DNA of 64,000 nucleotides from a virus. The position numbers and the translations under genes are program-made. The notes beneath the pieces are model-generated. The model was not told where the DNA came from, did not search any database, and saw nothing but the letters and a program-made list of their open reading frames with translations. How positions within the stretch are numbered: position 1 is the stretch's first letter; every line of letters starts with the position of its first letter. Below are positions 8,748 through 18,177 of this stretch, piece by piece. Location of the stretch: the IMG/VR virus record IMGVR_UViG_3300042567_002119, positions 1 to 64,000 of that record; one strand, 5' to 3'.

Positions 8748-9523
8748 TGTCAAGCAAAGCAACAAAAATCTTTATTATTGGGACGTTTGTTACTCTATAC
8801 TTATTAGTATCAGTAATTTCAACAATCCACGTTATTGATTTCTTTAGTATGTCTAACCCACCATGGTTAGCAATTAGCCTAGCAATCGCATTTGAGGTAG
8901 GAGCAGCAGCTTCTCTTGCATCAATTATCACATTAGATAAGATGAATAAGGGAATTGTTTGGGCTCTTTTTATTCTATTAACTGCAATGCAGGCAATGGG
9001 AAATACCTATTACACATACGTTCACCTTAAGGATTTTCAAGGATGGATTGAATTATTTGGCCTAGTTGAAGAAGAATTGATATACCAAAAACGAGTACTT
9101 TCAATTGTTAGTGGAGCAATTCTACCAATCGTTGCATTAGGCTTCATTAAATCACTAGTTGACTACATTAAACCGGCTGATACCGTAAATGATACCGTAA
9201 ATGATATAGTAGGTGATCCTGTAAATCCACAAATTACTGACGCTGTTACTCAAGCAATTGAGATACCATCGGATGATCTGTTTGAGGATTTGGAAAAAAT
9301 TGAGACTTTTCCTGCTAGCGAGCAAGAAGTATACGAAACCGAACCGGTTGTAATTGAAGAAGACGTGATCACGGATGAAGTAGAGATTTCTCCAAGTCAA
9401 ATTGAAGAAATTCCAACTGAAACACAGGTAGATAATAAAGATATACAAATGTCAATCGATGATAAAATAGCCAGAGGCCTTACTTCACACAAAAGTGGAA
9501 TATTATTTAGCGACGTTATTTAA
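8747..9523 (+). CDS. Four-helix membrane protein with acidic tail
   Basis: 258 residues. Four hydrophobic segments at about 8-30, 38-60, 68-88 and 115-137 are followed by a long acidic, Thr/Val/Ile-rich tail (about 145-258). The tail contains short repeats of the type TVNDTVNDIVGDPV. Translationally coupled to the preceding membrane protein. No family recognised; an inner-membrane protein with a cytoplasmic tail is likely. Confidence 0.75.
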   Translation: MSSKATKIFIIGTFVTLYLLVSVISTIHVIDFFSMSNPPWLAISLAIAFEVGAAASLASIITLDKMNKGIVWALFILLTAMQAMGNTYYTYVHLKDFQGWIELFGLVEEELIYQKRVLSIVSGAILPIVALGFIKSLVDYIKPADTVNDTVNDIVGDPVNPQITDAVTQAIEIPSDDLFEDLEKIETFPASEQEVYETEPVVIEEDVITDEVEISPSQIEEIPTETQVDNKDIQMSIDDKIARGLTSHKSGILFSDVI

Positions 9524-9538
9524 AAAAGTCAACCATGA

Positions 9539-10237
9539 ATGTCATACATTAAATTTCAAGACGATCCGATTGCCCAAAGATTTAACAATTCATTTGCTAA
9601 TCTATGCGCGGGCGATCCTACTAAAAAGGTTTTAAAATTACTAGATCGTTGTTTTAAGATTTTTAACAATGGAAAATCTGAAGCAAGTTTTTGTGATTTA
9701 GAGAAATTTCTATATCCAGTAGACGGAAGTCAATCTATTGATTTTGAAGTATGTGGAGGAAACCCTGGCGAAACTTTAGTGATCTATGATAATTCACTAG
9801 ATTCAATAATTCCAACTTACCAAGCAAACGTAACTACTCCCACTAATTATCCAGCTGTATCAAATCCATTAGAATACTTTACAGCAATTCCAGCAGGAAC
9901 TTCTTCAAGCCCAGCGTATTATCTACTACAGAATGACAGAAATTACGCACGTGGCTGTATCTTGTACATCGACTATCCGAGTCTTGATAAAAACGGTGAG
10001 GCCATTGTGCCAGCCGCTCTATCTTGCGATATAATTATTACGGACTACACAGGTTCGTCTATTTCATATCCAATTTCACAGTTCTTTTCACAGTTCAGTA
10101 ATCCTGAGACTCTTAACGCAACTAAGCTGATAAATAAGATAGAGATACATAATCCAAATCTAGACTTTAGTATTAAGGTTAAAGGCTTGGTAGTATATGT
10201 AAAAAGCAACACTGATCCAAACAATTGTGCTTGCTAA
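9539..10237 (+). CDS. Putative virion structural protein, unrecognised
   Basis: 232 residues, beta-rich with few charges in the middle and C-terminal halves, ending in a Cys-containing NNCAC. The N-terminal helix region (about 1-60) resembles a small assembly domain. No family recognised. It lies between membrane proteins and a gp26-like baseplate gene, so a tail or baseplate role is inferred from context. Confidence 0.7.
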   Translation: MSYIKFQDDPIAQRFNNSFANLCAGDPTKKVLKLLDRCFKIFNNGKSEASFCDLEKFLYPVDGSQSIDFEVCGGNPGETLVIYDNSLDSIIPTYQANVTTPTNYPAVSNPLEYFTAIPAGTSSSPAYYLLQNDRNYARGCILYIDYPSLDKNGEAIVPAALSCDIIITDYTGSSISYPISQFFSQFSNPETLNATKLINKIEIHNPNLDFSIKVKGLVVYVKSNTDPNNCAC

Positions 10238-10252
10238 AAATACTAAAATGAA

Positions 10253-10582
10253 ATGAACAATATTGTTGCAAAACTTGTAAAAAAACACGGAACCGCTAAT
10301 AACAGTACAAATTACACGCCGGTCTTTACTACTCAAAGTACTAGAGATACTGCGTCCGATGCAACTACTGGAGTAGGTTACTTTACTGATACATGGTTCG
10401 GAGTTCACAATCCTCAAACTACTGCACAAACTGTTACGGTATGGACCGTTGACCAAGGAATTGGAGGATCTGGCGTAGACGTACGAATTCTCCCAGGAGA
10501 AACTTTCTATGCAACTCTTTCTAAATTAACAGTATCTGCTGACATGGTTCTATTAGGTATACCAACAACATTTAGTAGATAA
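10253..10582 (+). CDS. Putative small structural protein, unrecognised
   Basis: 109 residues, Thr/Val-rich and predicted all-beta, with the low-charge composition typical of phage decoration or tail proteins. It overlaps the next gene by one base (TAATG). No family recognised. Confidence 0.68.
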   Translation: MNNIVAKLVKKHGTANNSTNYTPVFTTQSTRDTASDATTGVGYFTDTWFGVHNPQTTAQTVTVWTVDQGIGGSGVDVRILPGETFYATLSKLTVSADMVLLGIPTTFSR

Positions 10583-11034
10583 TGACGCCAATCTTAACAT
10601 TCGGTCAGAGACAGCAAGCAATGAGAGGTCTTCCTTTTTATGGGAAGGGCGATTTTAATTTTGTTGCATCAAGAAGCGGTTTCTCAAACGGTATTGCAAT
10701 TAGTATTTTACCGTTATCCGATTTGTCTAGACCTCAACAGGTTGAAGTAGACGACTTTGTCCAAGATGTTAAGGCTTTAAATCAAGCATTCAAAAAGGGT
10801 TCTAGATTAACTGGAGTTAAGGTTAACTCTACTTTTAAAAACAAGAAACATGAACCTGAAAATATTATCGGAAAGTTTGAAGCTTTCAAAATTGATAAAA
10901 AGCACAAAACCATCAGAGCTTTCATTAGGGATCCAAAAACAATGGAAGTAATTGAAGTTTATCCTGAAACTTTAAATAGACTTAATGAGTCTAAATCGTA
11001 TCTTGCGAAAACCTTCCTAGATTTCGTGATATAA
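10582..11034 (+). CDS. Putative structural or assembly protein, unrecognised
   Basis: 150 residues, basic, starting MTPILTFGQRQQ. The C-terminal half (GKFEAFKIDKKHKTIRAFIRDP) looks like a small beta-barrel. Directly coupled to the preceding gene. No family recognised. Confidence 0.68.
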   Translation: MTPILTFGQRQQAMRGLPFYGKGDFNFVASRSGFSNGIAISILPLSDLSRPQQVEVDDFVQDVKALNQAFKKGSRLTGVKVNSTFKNKKHEPENIIGKFEAFKIDKKHKTIRAFIRDPKTMEVIEVYPETLNRLNESKSYLAKTFLDFVI

Positions 11035-11054
11035 TTCTAAAAAACTGTTTATTT

Positions 11055-12083
11055 ATGGGCAACGAACAAGACCGTCCGCTTAATCAAGAGGATGAAGTTC
11101 AAGCATTCCTTGAATCTGAGGACGCTAAATACGGCAAGAACTCTAATAACTCCAATAAATCAATTGAATCTGAAAAACCAGTCACTAGTTTAGGCCAAGC
11201 TATCTCAGCCGGACCAATTCAATCGACCATTTCTGGCGCAAATGATAACTTTTGGAAAAACATTCCATTAGAAAATTTACCGTCACGTGGACTATTCTAC
11301 GCTAAAGGCTCTGAGTTAACGGTTAGAGCAGCGACTGTTTCTGAGATTCGACACTGGTCGACTATCGACGATAGCGATGTCTTAGACATAGACGACAAAC
11401 TAAATTTTATAATTGAGAAATGTACACGTTTTAAAGTAAACGGCGGACAATCCTGGTTAACTTGGAGAGATATTTCAGAAGTCGACCGATTGTACATCAT
11501 CTTTGTAATTCACGAAATAACTTTTCCAGAAGGACAAAATGAGCTATTTACTAAAATTGCGTGTACTCAAACTTGCTCAGAAGACGGTGCTTGGAGCGAT
11601 GACGTTAAGGTCAGAAGCAACATGTTACAACTATTCGATCTTCCTGAAGAAGTTGAGGTTTGGTATTCTGACGAATATCGATGCTTTGAAGTAGTTTCCC
11701 AGAAGTTAAATGAGACGTTTTACCTGTACATGCCGACTCTCGGTGTAATTGAAAGACTTCGTAAACGAATAGCTGAGTCTAAATTAACTGGTCGCCAAAT
11801 TGATAAATCTTTTATTAAAATTGCACCATACCTTATTCAAGACTGGTCAAAGTTTGGACAGGAACAATATTCATCTATTCAATCTGAATCATTTTCCTGG
11901 AACCTAAATAAATTTACATTTATTACAAAGTTCTCAGAAATGATGCAAGCTTCACGAGATAATTCAATCGGAACAATTTGTCCTAAATGTGGGTCAAAAT
12001 TATCCAGTTCAATTTTTTCGTCAGACAGCTTCACGATCAAAGATCTTTTCCTTATTTCAGGTAGACTTAATGAACTTATTTGA
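11055..12083 (+). CDS. Baseplate hub subunit, T4 gp26-like
   Basis: 342 residues. After a polar, disordered N-terminus (1-75), residues about 80-110 read NLPSRGLFYAKGSELTVRAA. This is the LPSxGxxY start typical of the T4 gp26 family (Pfam T4_baseplate). A C-terminal CPKCG (about residue 315) suggests a zinc-binding element that T4 gp26 (208 aa) does not have in this form. Gp26 helps assemble the central hub of the baseplate. Family placement is from the motif; the extensions are unusual. Confidence 0.7.
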   Translation: MGNEQDRPLNQEDEVQAFLESEDAKYGKNSNNSNKSIESEKPVTSLGQAISAGPIQSTISGANDNFWKNIPLENLPSRGLFYAKGSELTVRAATVSEIRHWSTIDDSDVLDIDDKLNFIIEKCTRFKVNGGQSWLTWRDISEVDRLYIIFVIHEITFPEGQNELFTKIACTQTCSEDGAWSDDVKVRSNMLQLFDLPEEVEVWYSDEYRCFEVVSQKLNETFYLYMPTLGVIERLRKRIAESKLTGRQIDKSFIKIAPYLIQDWSKFGQEQYSSIQSESFSWNLNKFTFITKFSEMMQASRDNSIGTICPKCGSKLSSSIFSSDSFTIKDLFLISGRLNELI

Positions 12084-12240
12084 GACAAACCGTCTCTTGG
12101 CCGTGAAGCTGAATCAATCGATAACCGAACTGTACACTCTACCGTTCTATGAGTATTTAAGTTACGTTAAATTTCTAGTAGACGAGTCTGGAGAATCTGT
12201 TCAAGAAACATTTGAAATTCAAACAGGACTTGAGGACTAA
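12070..12240 (+). CDS. Small protein overlapping the gp26-like gene, unrecognised
   Basis: 56 residues starting MNLFETNRLL. The start lies 14 bases inside the upstream gene, so translation is likely coupled. T4-like phages often have a small hub-assembly chaperone next to gp26, which makes such a role possible but unproven. The transcription terminator overlaps its last codons. Confidence 0.6.
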   Translation: MNLFETNRLLAVKLNQSITELYTLPFYEYLSYVKFLVDESGESVQETFEIQTGLED

Positions 12241-12263
12241 TCGACTCAAGTCCTTCTTTTTTT
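12226..12263 (+). terminator. Rho-independent terminator
   Basis: GGACTTGAG pairs perfectly with CTCAAGTCC, loop of about 10 bases, followed by TTCTTTTTTT. The stem begins inside the preceding CDS and the run ends just before a late-type promoter. Confidence 0.9.
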
Positions 12264-12264
12264 A

Positions 12265-12272
12265 ATAAATAA
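12265..12272 (+). promoter_or_regulatory. Late-type promoter motif ATAAATAA
   Basis: Immediately after the terminator T-run and 16 bases before the ATG at 12289. Confidence 0.65.
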
Positions 12273-12288
12273 CTAAAAAGATTACACA

Positions 12289-13416
12289 ATGACTAACCTA
12301 GAAAACTCTTCTGCCTTTGAAACTGATCAAGAGTCAGTTCTTCTTGCTGCATTAGATAGAGTTTTCAGTAAAAAAGCTCCAACTGGCGACGCGATACTCG
12401 AAGGTGAACTCTTAAAGAATGTAAATACTCAAGCGACTACTTCAGTTAGATCAGTTCCAATTGAAACTCCTTCGCCCACAGTTGATGGAGTTGACTTAAA
12501 CCCAGTAGATTTAGATAAACCAGTAGTTATTGAACTTAAGCCTATTGAGGTACTTGTAAAACCAACTGACGCTACTTCTGGAAAAGTCACAACTGCTGAG
12601 ATTGAGAAAAGCCAATTACAATTAGCTCCAGCTAATACAACTACTGTTAATAATACGTCAATTTCTAATTCTTTACCTAGTCAATTAGCAGCAGCTGCCT
12701 CAAATTCGTCAGTGAATTCATCTAATATATTAGTAGACTCCAGTAAAAATGTAATGGAGTCAATACAGTCGTTAACTAAAAATTTGAGCAAGACCGACTC
12801 GATCAACTCAATCGTTAACAATTCAGCTCTTATTGAATCGCTTAGATCATTAGCTAACGGGTCGAAGGATGCCGATGCAATTAACTTATTAACTAAAGAC
12901 TCACTAACGAAGGTAACCTCTAATTCTGAAAAATCAAAGGCCGAGTCTTCTAATTTATCTACATTAGAGAGTTCAATACTCTCGACGCTTACCGGAAAGT
13001 CTGACTCGACTAATACTAAAACCGATGAGGTTACGAATAACTTAACTCAAGTAAAAAGTTCAAAATTAGTTGAGTCGTCAAATGTTAAAAAAATGCTAGC
13101 TCCAGATAAAACGTTAGAAAAAAGCGTAACTAGCTTATCTAAATCTTTACCGGACGCAGTTAATAACTTAAGTAACTCAGTAACTTCAATTTCGCCGCAA
13201 ACCAGCTCGTCAACCTCAGTTATGAATGAAGGGGCAAAGATTGATCAACGTAACCAAACTACGATTAATAGTCCTACTTCTGGAAATATGAATAAGGCTG
13301 AGTCTGCTGACTCTAAGCCAGTAGCTATTGCTCCAGGCATAAACAATGACTATTACTTACAGGCAATATACTCGGCACTAATGTCTGGAAAAATAAAAGT
13401 AACCTTAGGATACTAA
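12289..13416 (+). CDS. Ser/Asn/Thr-rich low-complexity protein, unrecognised
   Basis: 375 residues. More than half is Ser, Asn, Thr, Lys and Leu in irregular short repeats of the type NNLS, SLTK and SSNL, probably disordered or in extended coiled coils. Only the first 35 residues and the last 30 (INNDYYLQAIYSALMSGKIKVTLGY) look ordered. It is the first gene of a late-promoter unit within the structural block. A scaffolding or linker role is plausible, but no family is recognised. Confidence 0.72.
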   Translation: MTNLENSSAFETDQESVLLAALDRVFSKKAPTGDAILEGELLKNVNTQATTSVRSVPIETPSPTVDGVDLNPVDLDKPVVIELKPIEVLVKPTDATSGKVTTAEIEKSQLQLAPANTTTVNNTSISNSLPSQLAAAASNSSVNSSNILVDSSKNVMESIQSLTKNLSKTDSINSIVNNSALIESLRSLANGSKDADAINLLTKDSLTKVTSNSEKSKAESSNLSTLESSILSTLTGKSDSTNTKTDEVTNNLTQVKSSKLVESSNVKKMLAPDKTLEKSVTSLSKSLPDAVNNLSNSVTSISPQTSSSTSVMNEGAKIDQRNQTTINSPTSGNMNKAESADSKPVAIAPGINNDYYLQAIYSALMSGKIKVTLGY

Positions 13417-13420
13417 TAAC

Positions 13421-13648
13421 ATGAAGCACTTTAAAGAAATTAAGCAAATCATATCAGAATACGACCGAATCAATGCAGGTTTATCTGAACTTGAAAAAAT
13501 GACAAATCTTCTTCAGCTTAGAAAAACTGAGTTGGAGCATGCACTAAATTCAAATAAGGAAAAGGAGAAGACTCTAATAGATAAAATAGTAAAGGAAACA
13601 GGCGAACAGCCTGATTACTACAAAATTATGCAAGAATTAAATGTTTAA
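13421..13648 (+). CDS. Small coiled-coil protein
   Basis: 75 residues, strongly helical and charged with heptad-like leucines throughout (about residues 5-65). Its last 8 bases overlap the next gene. Function unknown. Confidence 0.7.
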   Translation: MKHFKEIKQIISEYDRINAGLSELEKMTNLLQLRKTELEHALNSNKEKEKTLIDKIVKETGEQPDYYKIMQELNV

Positions 13649-14270
13649 ATCCCTTCTTAAACTAGACATTAAAACTCTATTGCTTATCGCATTAGTGATT
13701 ATAATAGTCTTAATGAGATCGTGTGACGGTTCAGGAAAAAACCCCGGAGAAATCATCAATATTGATGGTAAGAAATACGAAGTATTAAAACACACAATTG
13801 ATACGGTAATTGTACCTCATGATACTATTGTATACCGAAAGGGTAAAGATATTTACCATGAAGTCCCAGTGTATCAAGTAGTGCCAATTGATGTAGACAC
13901 ACTCGCTATACTTAAGGATTTTTATGCAAAGCACGTTTACATCGATACTCTAAAATTAGCCGATTCACTAGGATACATTGTAGTAAATGATACAATCTCT
14001 GAGAATTCTCTTCTCGGTAGACTTTGGACCGCTCAAGTAAATAAAACAACGATCAAGGAACAAATAATCGTTAAGGAACTTCCTAAAAACCAAGTTTACA
14101 TTGGAGTAGTTGGAGGATTTGACAAGGTAAATATCGTTAATTTTGCAGGCCCTTCTCTATTATTAAAAACCAAAACCGACAAGATTTATAGTGTCGGAGT
14201 CGGTTATGCTGGAAGCGGAGCAGTTTCAATCCAAGGAGGAATCTACTGGAAAATTAAATTAAAGAAATAA
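13641..14270 (+). CDS. Membrane-anchored envelope protein, unrecognised
   Basis: 209 residues with an N-terminal membrane helix (TLLLIALVIIIVLM, about 12-25) ending at a Cys. A beta-rich exported part follows with VPVYQVVP-type repeats and a Gly-rich C-terminal domain. It probably sits in the inner membrane facing the periplasm. Similar small anchored proteins occur in Bacteroidetes phages near lysis or baseplate genes. No function assigned. Confidence 0.68.
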   Translation: MFKSLLKLDIKTLLLIALVIIIVLMRSCDGSGKNPGEIINIDGKKYEVLKHTIDTVIVPHDTIVYRKGKDIYHEVPVYQVVPIDVDTLAILKDFYAKHVYIDTLKLADSLGYIVVNDTISENSLLGRLWTAQVNKTTIKEQIIVKELPKNQVYIGVVGGFDKVNIVNFAGPSLLLKTKTDKIYSVGVGYAGSGAVSIQGGIYWKIKLKK

Positions 14271-14280
14271 TTAAATACGC

Positions 14281-16221
14281 ATGACATCAAGGTTTGTAAC
14301 TCTATCTGACTATTGTATATTGGAGTACATGTTGACTCCAGCGGGCGATCCTGCACCAGAGATAATTAATACGAACTATTATTTTCTCGAAAATGCTCAT
14401 GTTGATCTGTTTCAGATTTACAATACTGATGCCTATGCAGCAACGACTAAAAACTCAAGAGGATTAAGTGTAGTACCGGTTGGAGGATCTAAGCTGATTA
14501 GAGTTGACTTAACTGATATTCCAATTTATACTGCATACGATCCAGCAATAAGTGAAACTGAATTATCTAATAGCTATAGTAATGCTCTAGTCATGGACAC
14601 TATGCGATTCCATTTTGCATCAGGGTTCAATTTTACAGAAGTTGAAAATATTATATTAGGAGCTCGCCAAAAATTAAATGACTTAAAGCAGATCCAGCTA
14701 GTTAATATTTTAGTGACTTCAGTTACTGCACAAGACCTTTTAACCTTCAACAATAAACCGCTTTTCTTAGCAAATACAATTTACGATAAGTACATTGATA
14801 TTAAAGTCCCAGCATGTTCGTATCTAGATGAAGACTTTACGCAATTCGGGTCAGCTTCCTTTGAACATGCGATTACGAACGGTACTGGTTTTATTAAAAA
14901 CTCACCAATCACCGTATCTTTAAGTGAAGCTGAATATGAAGACCTATTTGCAGATAACGGCGAGCAGTATGAAGCCTACCGCGTTGTTAATTATTACGAA
15001 GGTTCAGTTGCGCAAGTAAATGAATTTGATAGTTTAGGAGCAGTTATTCAAGAAGCAATAGATGGAGACTATATTGAATTCTTTGCAACATGGAACGGCG
15101 CATTCCCAGAAGACTTAATATCTACTCTTAATGCAAAAGGCGTAGATAATGACTGGATCTTAATTCATAACTTACAAGTATACGAACAGGTTGGAAGTAT
15201 TATAACTCCTTCTGGAAATTTTCTAGTCTATCAAGAAGACAATTTTGATGTTCCATTATCATACAGACCAATTCTAAAGGATGCAGGTTTTGCAGTTTCA
15301 ATGTCAATCGACTATATCGTACGGTTACTTAACAAAAAGACCGGAGATCAAGTAATCAGAACCGGGTCAATGTCTCTGTTTAATCCAAATAAGTATGGAA
15401 AGCACTTAGCTAAATTGGAACTGGCAGATAAGCCTCAATCTATGAAAGTTTATAATAAAATTGTTCAAAAGAATTTAGAGATAAGTAACTTATTTACTGG
15501 TAAAAAAATACCAACAACAGCTACGCCAACTGCATCAATTGTGTATGTAGACAAACCAGTTAACGTAGCAGTTCCGACTTTTTATAAACAGGCAAATATT
15601 CGAATCAGCCAAAAGAACGCTCTACTAAAAGCTACTAACGGAACGTCTGAAGTAATTTTTGGACAAGGCGACATGGTTTTACCAATTGACCCAACTGACA
15701 ATTACATTAAGTTTTCAGTGTATGAGGCTAACCCAGCTAAACCTAGCGAGCAGACTCCAGCTAATTTGAATCCCACTTCAACTTTCACCCTTAACTTCGG
15801 TAAAGACTCGAAGTATACATATAATTCACTAAGTGATCCGGCTGTCTCGGAACCAGCTAGTGGAAAACTGGCCTTTCGTATACCTAAGGATCAAGCGAAA
15901 CAGATTCTTGAATCGACTGACTCGCTAATGTTTATTTCATTAATTGGAGTAGACGGAAGCGAAACTTTATTATACACAGGAAAATGGATGGCTTCTTCTG
16001 ACTACGGCGCAATTTTAAGAGCAAATGATGCTGCTAAAAATGCACTACTAAATGACCCGTATGAAACAATTGCAACTTTAAACAAGTCAATTGCGGATCT
16101 TACGACCGAGAATGAAAAACTTAAAACCAAGATAGTTAGTTCAAAGAGCGTAAGATACTCAAGGGTTGACGAAACCTCTAAATCAATCAACCCGATGGCT
16201 GGATTTAGGAATGCAACATAA
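14281..16221 (+). CDS. Large virion structural protein, baseplate region, unrecognised
   Basis: 646 residues starting RFVTLSDYCILEYMLTPAG. A mixed beta-rich body (about 1-390) is followed by a linker and an Ig-like or carbohydrate-like beta domain (about 415-560). A terminal coiled coil follows (about 585-625). The composition and neighbours suggest a baseplate or tail component, but I cannot match it to a named T4 protein. Confidence 0.7.
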   Translation: MTSRFVTLSDYCILEYMLTPAGDPAPEIINTNYYFLENAHVDLFQIYNTDAYAATTKNSRGLSVVPVGGSKLIRVDLTDIPIYTAYDPAISETELSNSYSNALVMDTMRFHFASGFNFTEVENIILGARQKLNDLKQIQLVNILVTSVTAQDLLTFNNKPLFLANTIYDKYIDIKVPACSYLDEDFTQFGSASFEHAITNGTGFIKNSPITVSLSEAEYEDLFADNGEQYEAYRVVNYYEGSVAQVNEFDSLGAVIQEAIDGDYIEFFATWNGAFPEDLISTLNAKGVDNDWILIHNLQVYEQVGSIITPSGNFLVYQEDNFDVPLSYRPILKDAGFAVSMSIDYIVRLLNKKTGDQVIRTGSMSLFNPNKYGKHLAKLELADKPQSMKVYNKIVQKNLEISNLFTGKKIPTTATPTASIVYVDKPVNVAVPTFYKQANIRISQKNALLKATNGTSEVIFGQGDMVLPIDPTDNYIKFSVYEANPAKPSEQTPANLNPTSTFTLNFGKDSKYTYNSLSDPAVSEPASGKLAFRIPKDQAKQILESTDSLMFISLIGVDGSETLLYTGKWMASSDYGAILRANDAAKNALLNDPYETIATLNKSIADLTTENEKLKTKIVSSKSVRYSRVDETSKSINPMAGFRNAT

Positions 16222-16242
16222 CGTAAGTAATTAGGCTATCCT

Positions 16243-16296
16243 ATAAATAATATAGACGATAGCAGATAAATAAACTTATCAAAAACGGATAAATAA
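16243..16296 (+). promoter_or_regulatory. Three tandem late-type promoter motifs
   Basis: ATAAATAA occurs at 16243-16250, 16266-16273 and 16289-16296 with exactly 23 bases between starts. The last ends 20 bases before the ATG at 16317. This is the only triplet in the window and suggests strong expression of the next gene. Confidence 0.65.
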
Positions 16297-16316
16297 TAAA
16301 AAAGACAAGCGTTTCA

Positions 16317-17855
16317 ATGAACGGTCTCATACAAGAACTAACTAACGAGCTCAAAAATAATTCGAGCGTAAATTCTAGCATTGCTGCTAAAGTAGTATTA
16401 GAATCAATTAACAACTCACTAATGTTGGGGGTTGCAAATGATCAGATTTTAGAAAACTCTCTAAATACACTAGATCAATTCGCTACTGAATTGGTAAACG
16501 AGAATATTAAAGAAGTGGTAGCTAAATTCAAAAAAATGGCAGAAAAACCAACAAGCCGTCTTCAAAACATGGCTAAAGAAGCAGGTCTTTCTATCAAGAT
16601 TCAAGCTATCAAAGAGGCACAAATTTACAAAGATCCAGTAGTTAAGCATACAGTTGCTAGACTAGAGGAAGCTGTTAAATCTATGCCTGAATTTAGAGCA
16701 ATCCATTTCTTCTTTGAAGGTCTATCTAAGTTTAACTACGATACGACTGTTTCTGAAGTTTTAGAATCATTATCAACTTACGTTAATGAGAATCGTATTA
16801 AACTTGAAATCTTAAATTCAATTTTCGAAATGAGAGTAACTGGTGCAGTTCTTTATAAAGATGCATGTTCTCTATTGGAACAAGCTCTATTGGAAAATGT
16901 ACAGACAGCTGATTCATTAAAAATGAAATTACGTTCTCATTCTAATTTGCCAGTAGTTAACCAATTGATTAATAAAATTAGCATGCTAGAATCTAAAGAA
17001 ACTGGTTCGTTTAATTTAGGTATTGGTAACGGCGATGCATTCGTAAAACCTATTATTGCTCCTTTTTATAAAGTTAGCGAAAACTCAGCACTAATCTTTG
17101 TAGATAATAAATTTATCAAAGTATCGGAAGATGCGGATCCTACTCAAGTATCAGCAGACGATGCAAAAGACTTTCCAGATTTCTTTGAAACTTGCGAAGC
17201 CTTCAGTGCCCTAAACTTCAAAGAGAAGAGCACAGAATTAGTATCAGCTAGTAGAAATTTAACAGTTGCTTTTGGAATTAACGAAAACGGCTCATTGAAC
17301 CTAAAAATCAATGGTTCAGTAATTGATAATATCGATTCAGTTAAATTTTCAGAAATCGTATTAATGGAGACCATTGATACTCGTAATGCTCTTACTAAAA
17401 TCTTCAAAAACTTAGACCTAATCGTTAATTTAGAGTTTGGAAAAACAATCGTTAATGAAAGACTTGGTAAAGAATCGATCGTTTTAAATTTCGGAGAAGA
17501 TATTTACGTATTCGAGAAATTAGCTGAGACTAGAATTCTTAAGAAAATGAAAGGTTTAACTTTCCATAATTATGTTATGGAAAACTTCAAATACGATGTT
17601 AGCGAAATGTACTCTATTCAATTGGAGGAAAGAGAAGCCAACCTTAAATCACTTGATGCTGAAAAAGTTACGATTGAGCAAAATCTTGCTAAATTAGAAA
17701 CTTCAATCTCTCAAATTCAAGAGGCCTTAACTGATACATCTCTTACGGCAGACTATCGTGAGAAACTTAATGAACTTAAGATGTCAATCGAGAAGAACGT
17801 TAATGCTCTTAAGAATCAATACATTTTAGTAGACCAGTCCAAAAAAAAAGCCTAA
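16317..17855 (+). CDS. Abundant late protein with coiled-coil end, probable frameshift donor
   Basis: 512 residues. The N-terminal half is helical (about 1-215), the middle is a mixed domain (about 225-425), and residues about 440-505 form a clear coiled coil. Three tandem late motifs precede it. The final codons are TCC AAA AAA AAA GCC TAA: a run of nine A before the stop. The -1 frame stays open from this run into the next small gene, so some ribosomes may make a 608-residue product. No family recognised. A major virion or scaffold component is possible given the promoter load. Confidence 0.75.
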   Translation: MNGLIQELTNELKNNSSVNSSIAAKVVLESINNSLMLGVANDQILENSLNTLDQFATELVNENIKEVVAKFKKMAEKPTSRLQNMAKEAGLSIKIQAIKEAQIYKDPVVKHTVARLEEAVKSMPEFRAIHFFFEGLSKFNYDTTVSEVLESLSTYVNENRIKLEILNSIFEMRVTGAVLYKDACSLLEQALLENVQTADSLKMKLRSHSNLPVVNQLINKISMLESKETGSFNLGIGNGDAFVKPIIAPFYKVSENSALIFVDNKFIKVSEDADPTQVSADDAKDFPDFFETCEAFSALNFKEKSTELVSASRNLTVAFGINENGSLNLKINGSVIDNIDSVKFSEIVLMETIDTRNALTKIFKNLDLIVNLEFGKTIVNERLGKESIVLNFGEDIYVFEKLAETRILKKMKGLTFHNYVMENFKYDVSEMYSIQLEEREANLKSLDAEKVTIEQNLAKLETSISQIQEALTDTSLTADYREKLNELKMSIEKNVNALKNQYILVDQSKKKA

Positions 17856-17884
17856 CTGAGTCTGAGGACATTACTATAGTGTCC
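17841..17884 (+). promoter_or_regulatory. Candidate -1 ribosomal frameshift site
   Basis: Nine A residues at 17841-17849 let tRNA-Lys re-pair one base back. Reading then continues AGC CTA ACT GAG and joins the downstream frame without a stop. A possible stimulatory hairpin, GGACA with TGTCC (17866-17870 and 17880-17884), follows 16 bases later, which is somewhat far for a classical stimulator. Confidence 0.45.
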
Positions 17885-18142
17885 GCGACCGCAGCTAAGT
17901 ACGTAACTGGCCAAAAGGTCATGTTAAAGTCTGGGCAAAGTGCTACAATTGTTGGAATCGATCCAGTAGGTCAAACCTATAAAGTAATGGGAGCAGACAA
18001 TCAATATAAATCAGTAAAACCTGATGAGATTGATAAACTCGATACTGGTAAATTTACCGATTATCAAGCTTCAGGACCTGATCCAAAGAATCCAGACGAA
18101 CTCTCAATTAAAACAAAGGACGTTGCCGTAGACCAAAAGTAA
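17879..18142 (+). CDS. Small beta-barrel domain, independent or frameshift extension
   Basis: 87 residues if started at the GTG at 17879; there is no ATG start. Residues about 8-50 (VTGQKVMLKSGQSATIVGI) look like a small SH3/KOW-like barrel, followed by a polar tail. It lies in the -1 frame of the preceding gene and is connected to it without a stop from the A9 run. It may therefore exist mainly as a C-terminal extension of that protein. Confidence 0.6.
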   Translation: MSATAAKYVTGQKVMLKSGQSATIVGIDPVGQTYKVMGADNQYKSVKPDEIDKLDTGKFTDYQASGPDPKNPDELSIKTKDVAVDQK

Positions 18143-18150
18143 GTATCTGT

Positions 18151-18158
18151 AGTATAAT
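18151..18158 (+). promoter_or_regulatory. AGTATAAT promoter motif
   Basis: GTAGTATAATTACTAAAAG lies 19 bases before the ATG at 18178. Confidence 0.55.
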
Positions 18159-18177
18159 TACTAAAAGAAACTTACAA

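Noticed and set aside
10160-10456. 98-residue minus-strand ORF opposite two structural genes
   Set aside because: Antisense to well-supported plus-strand genes and without protein-like features.
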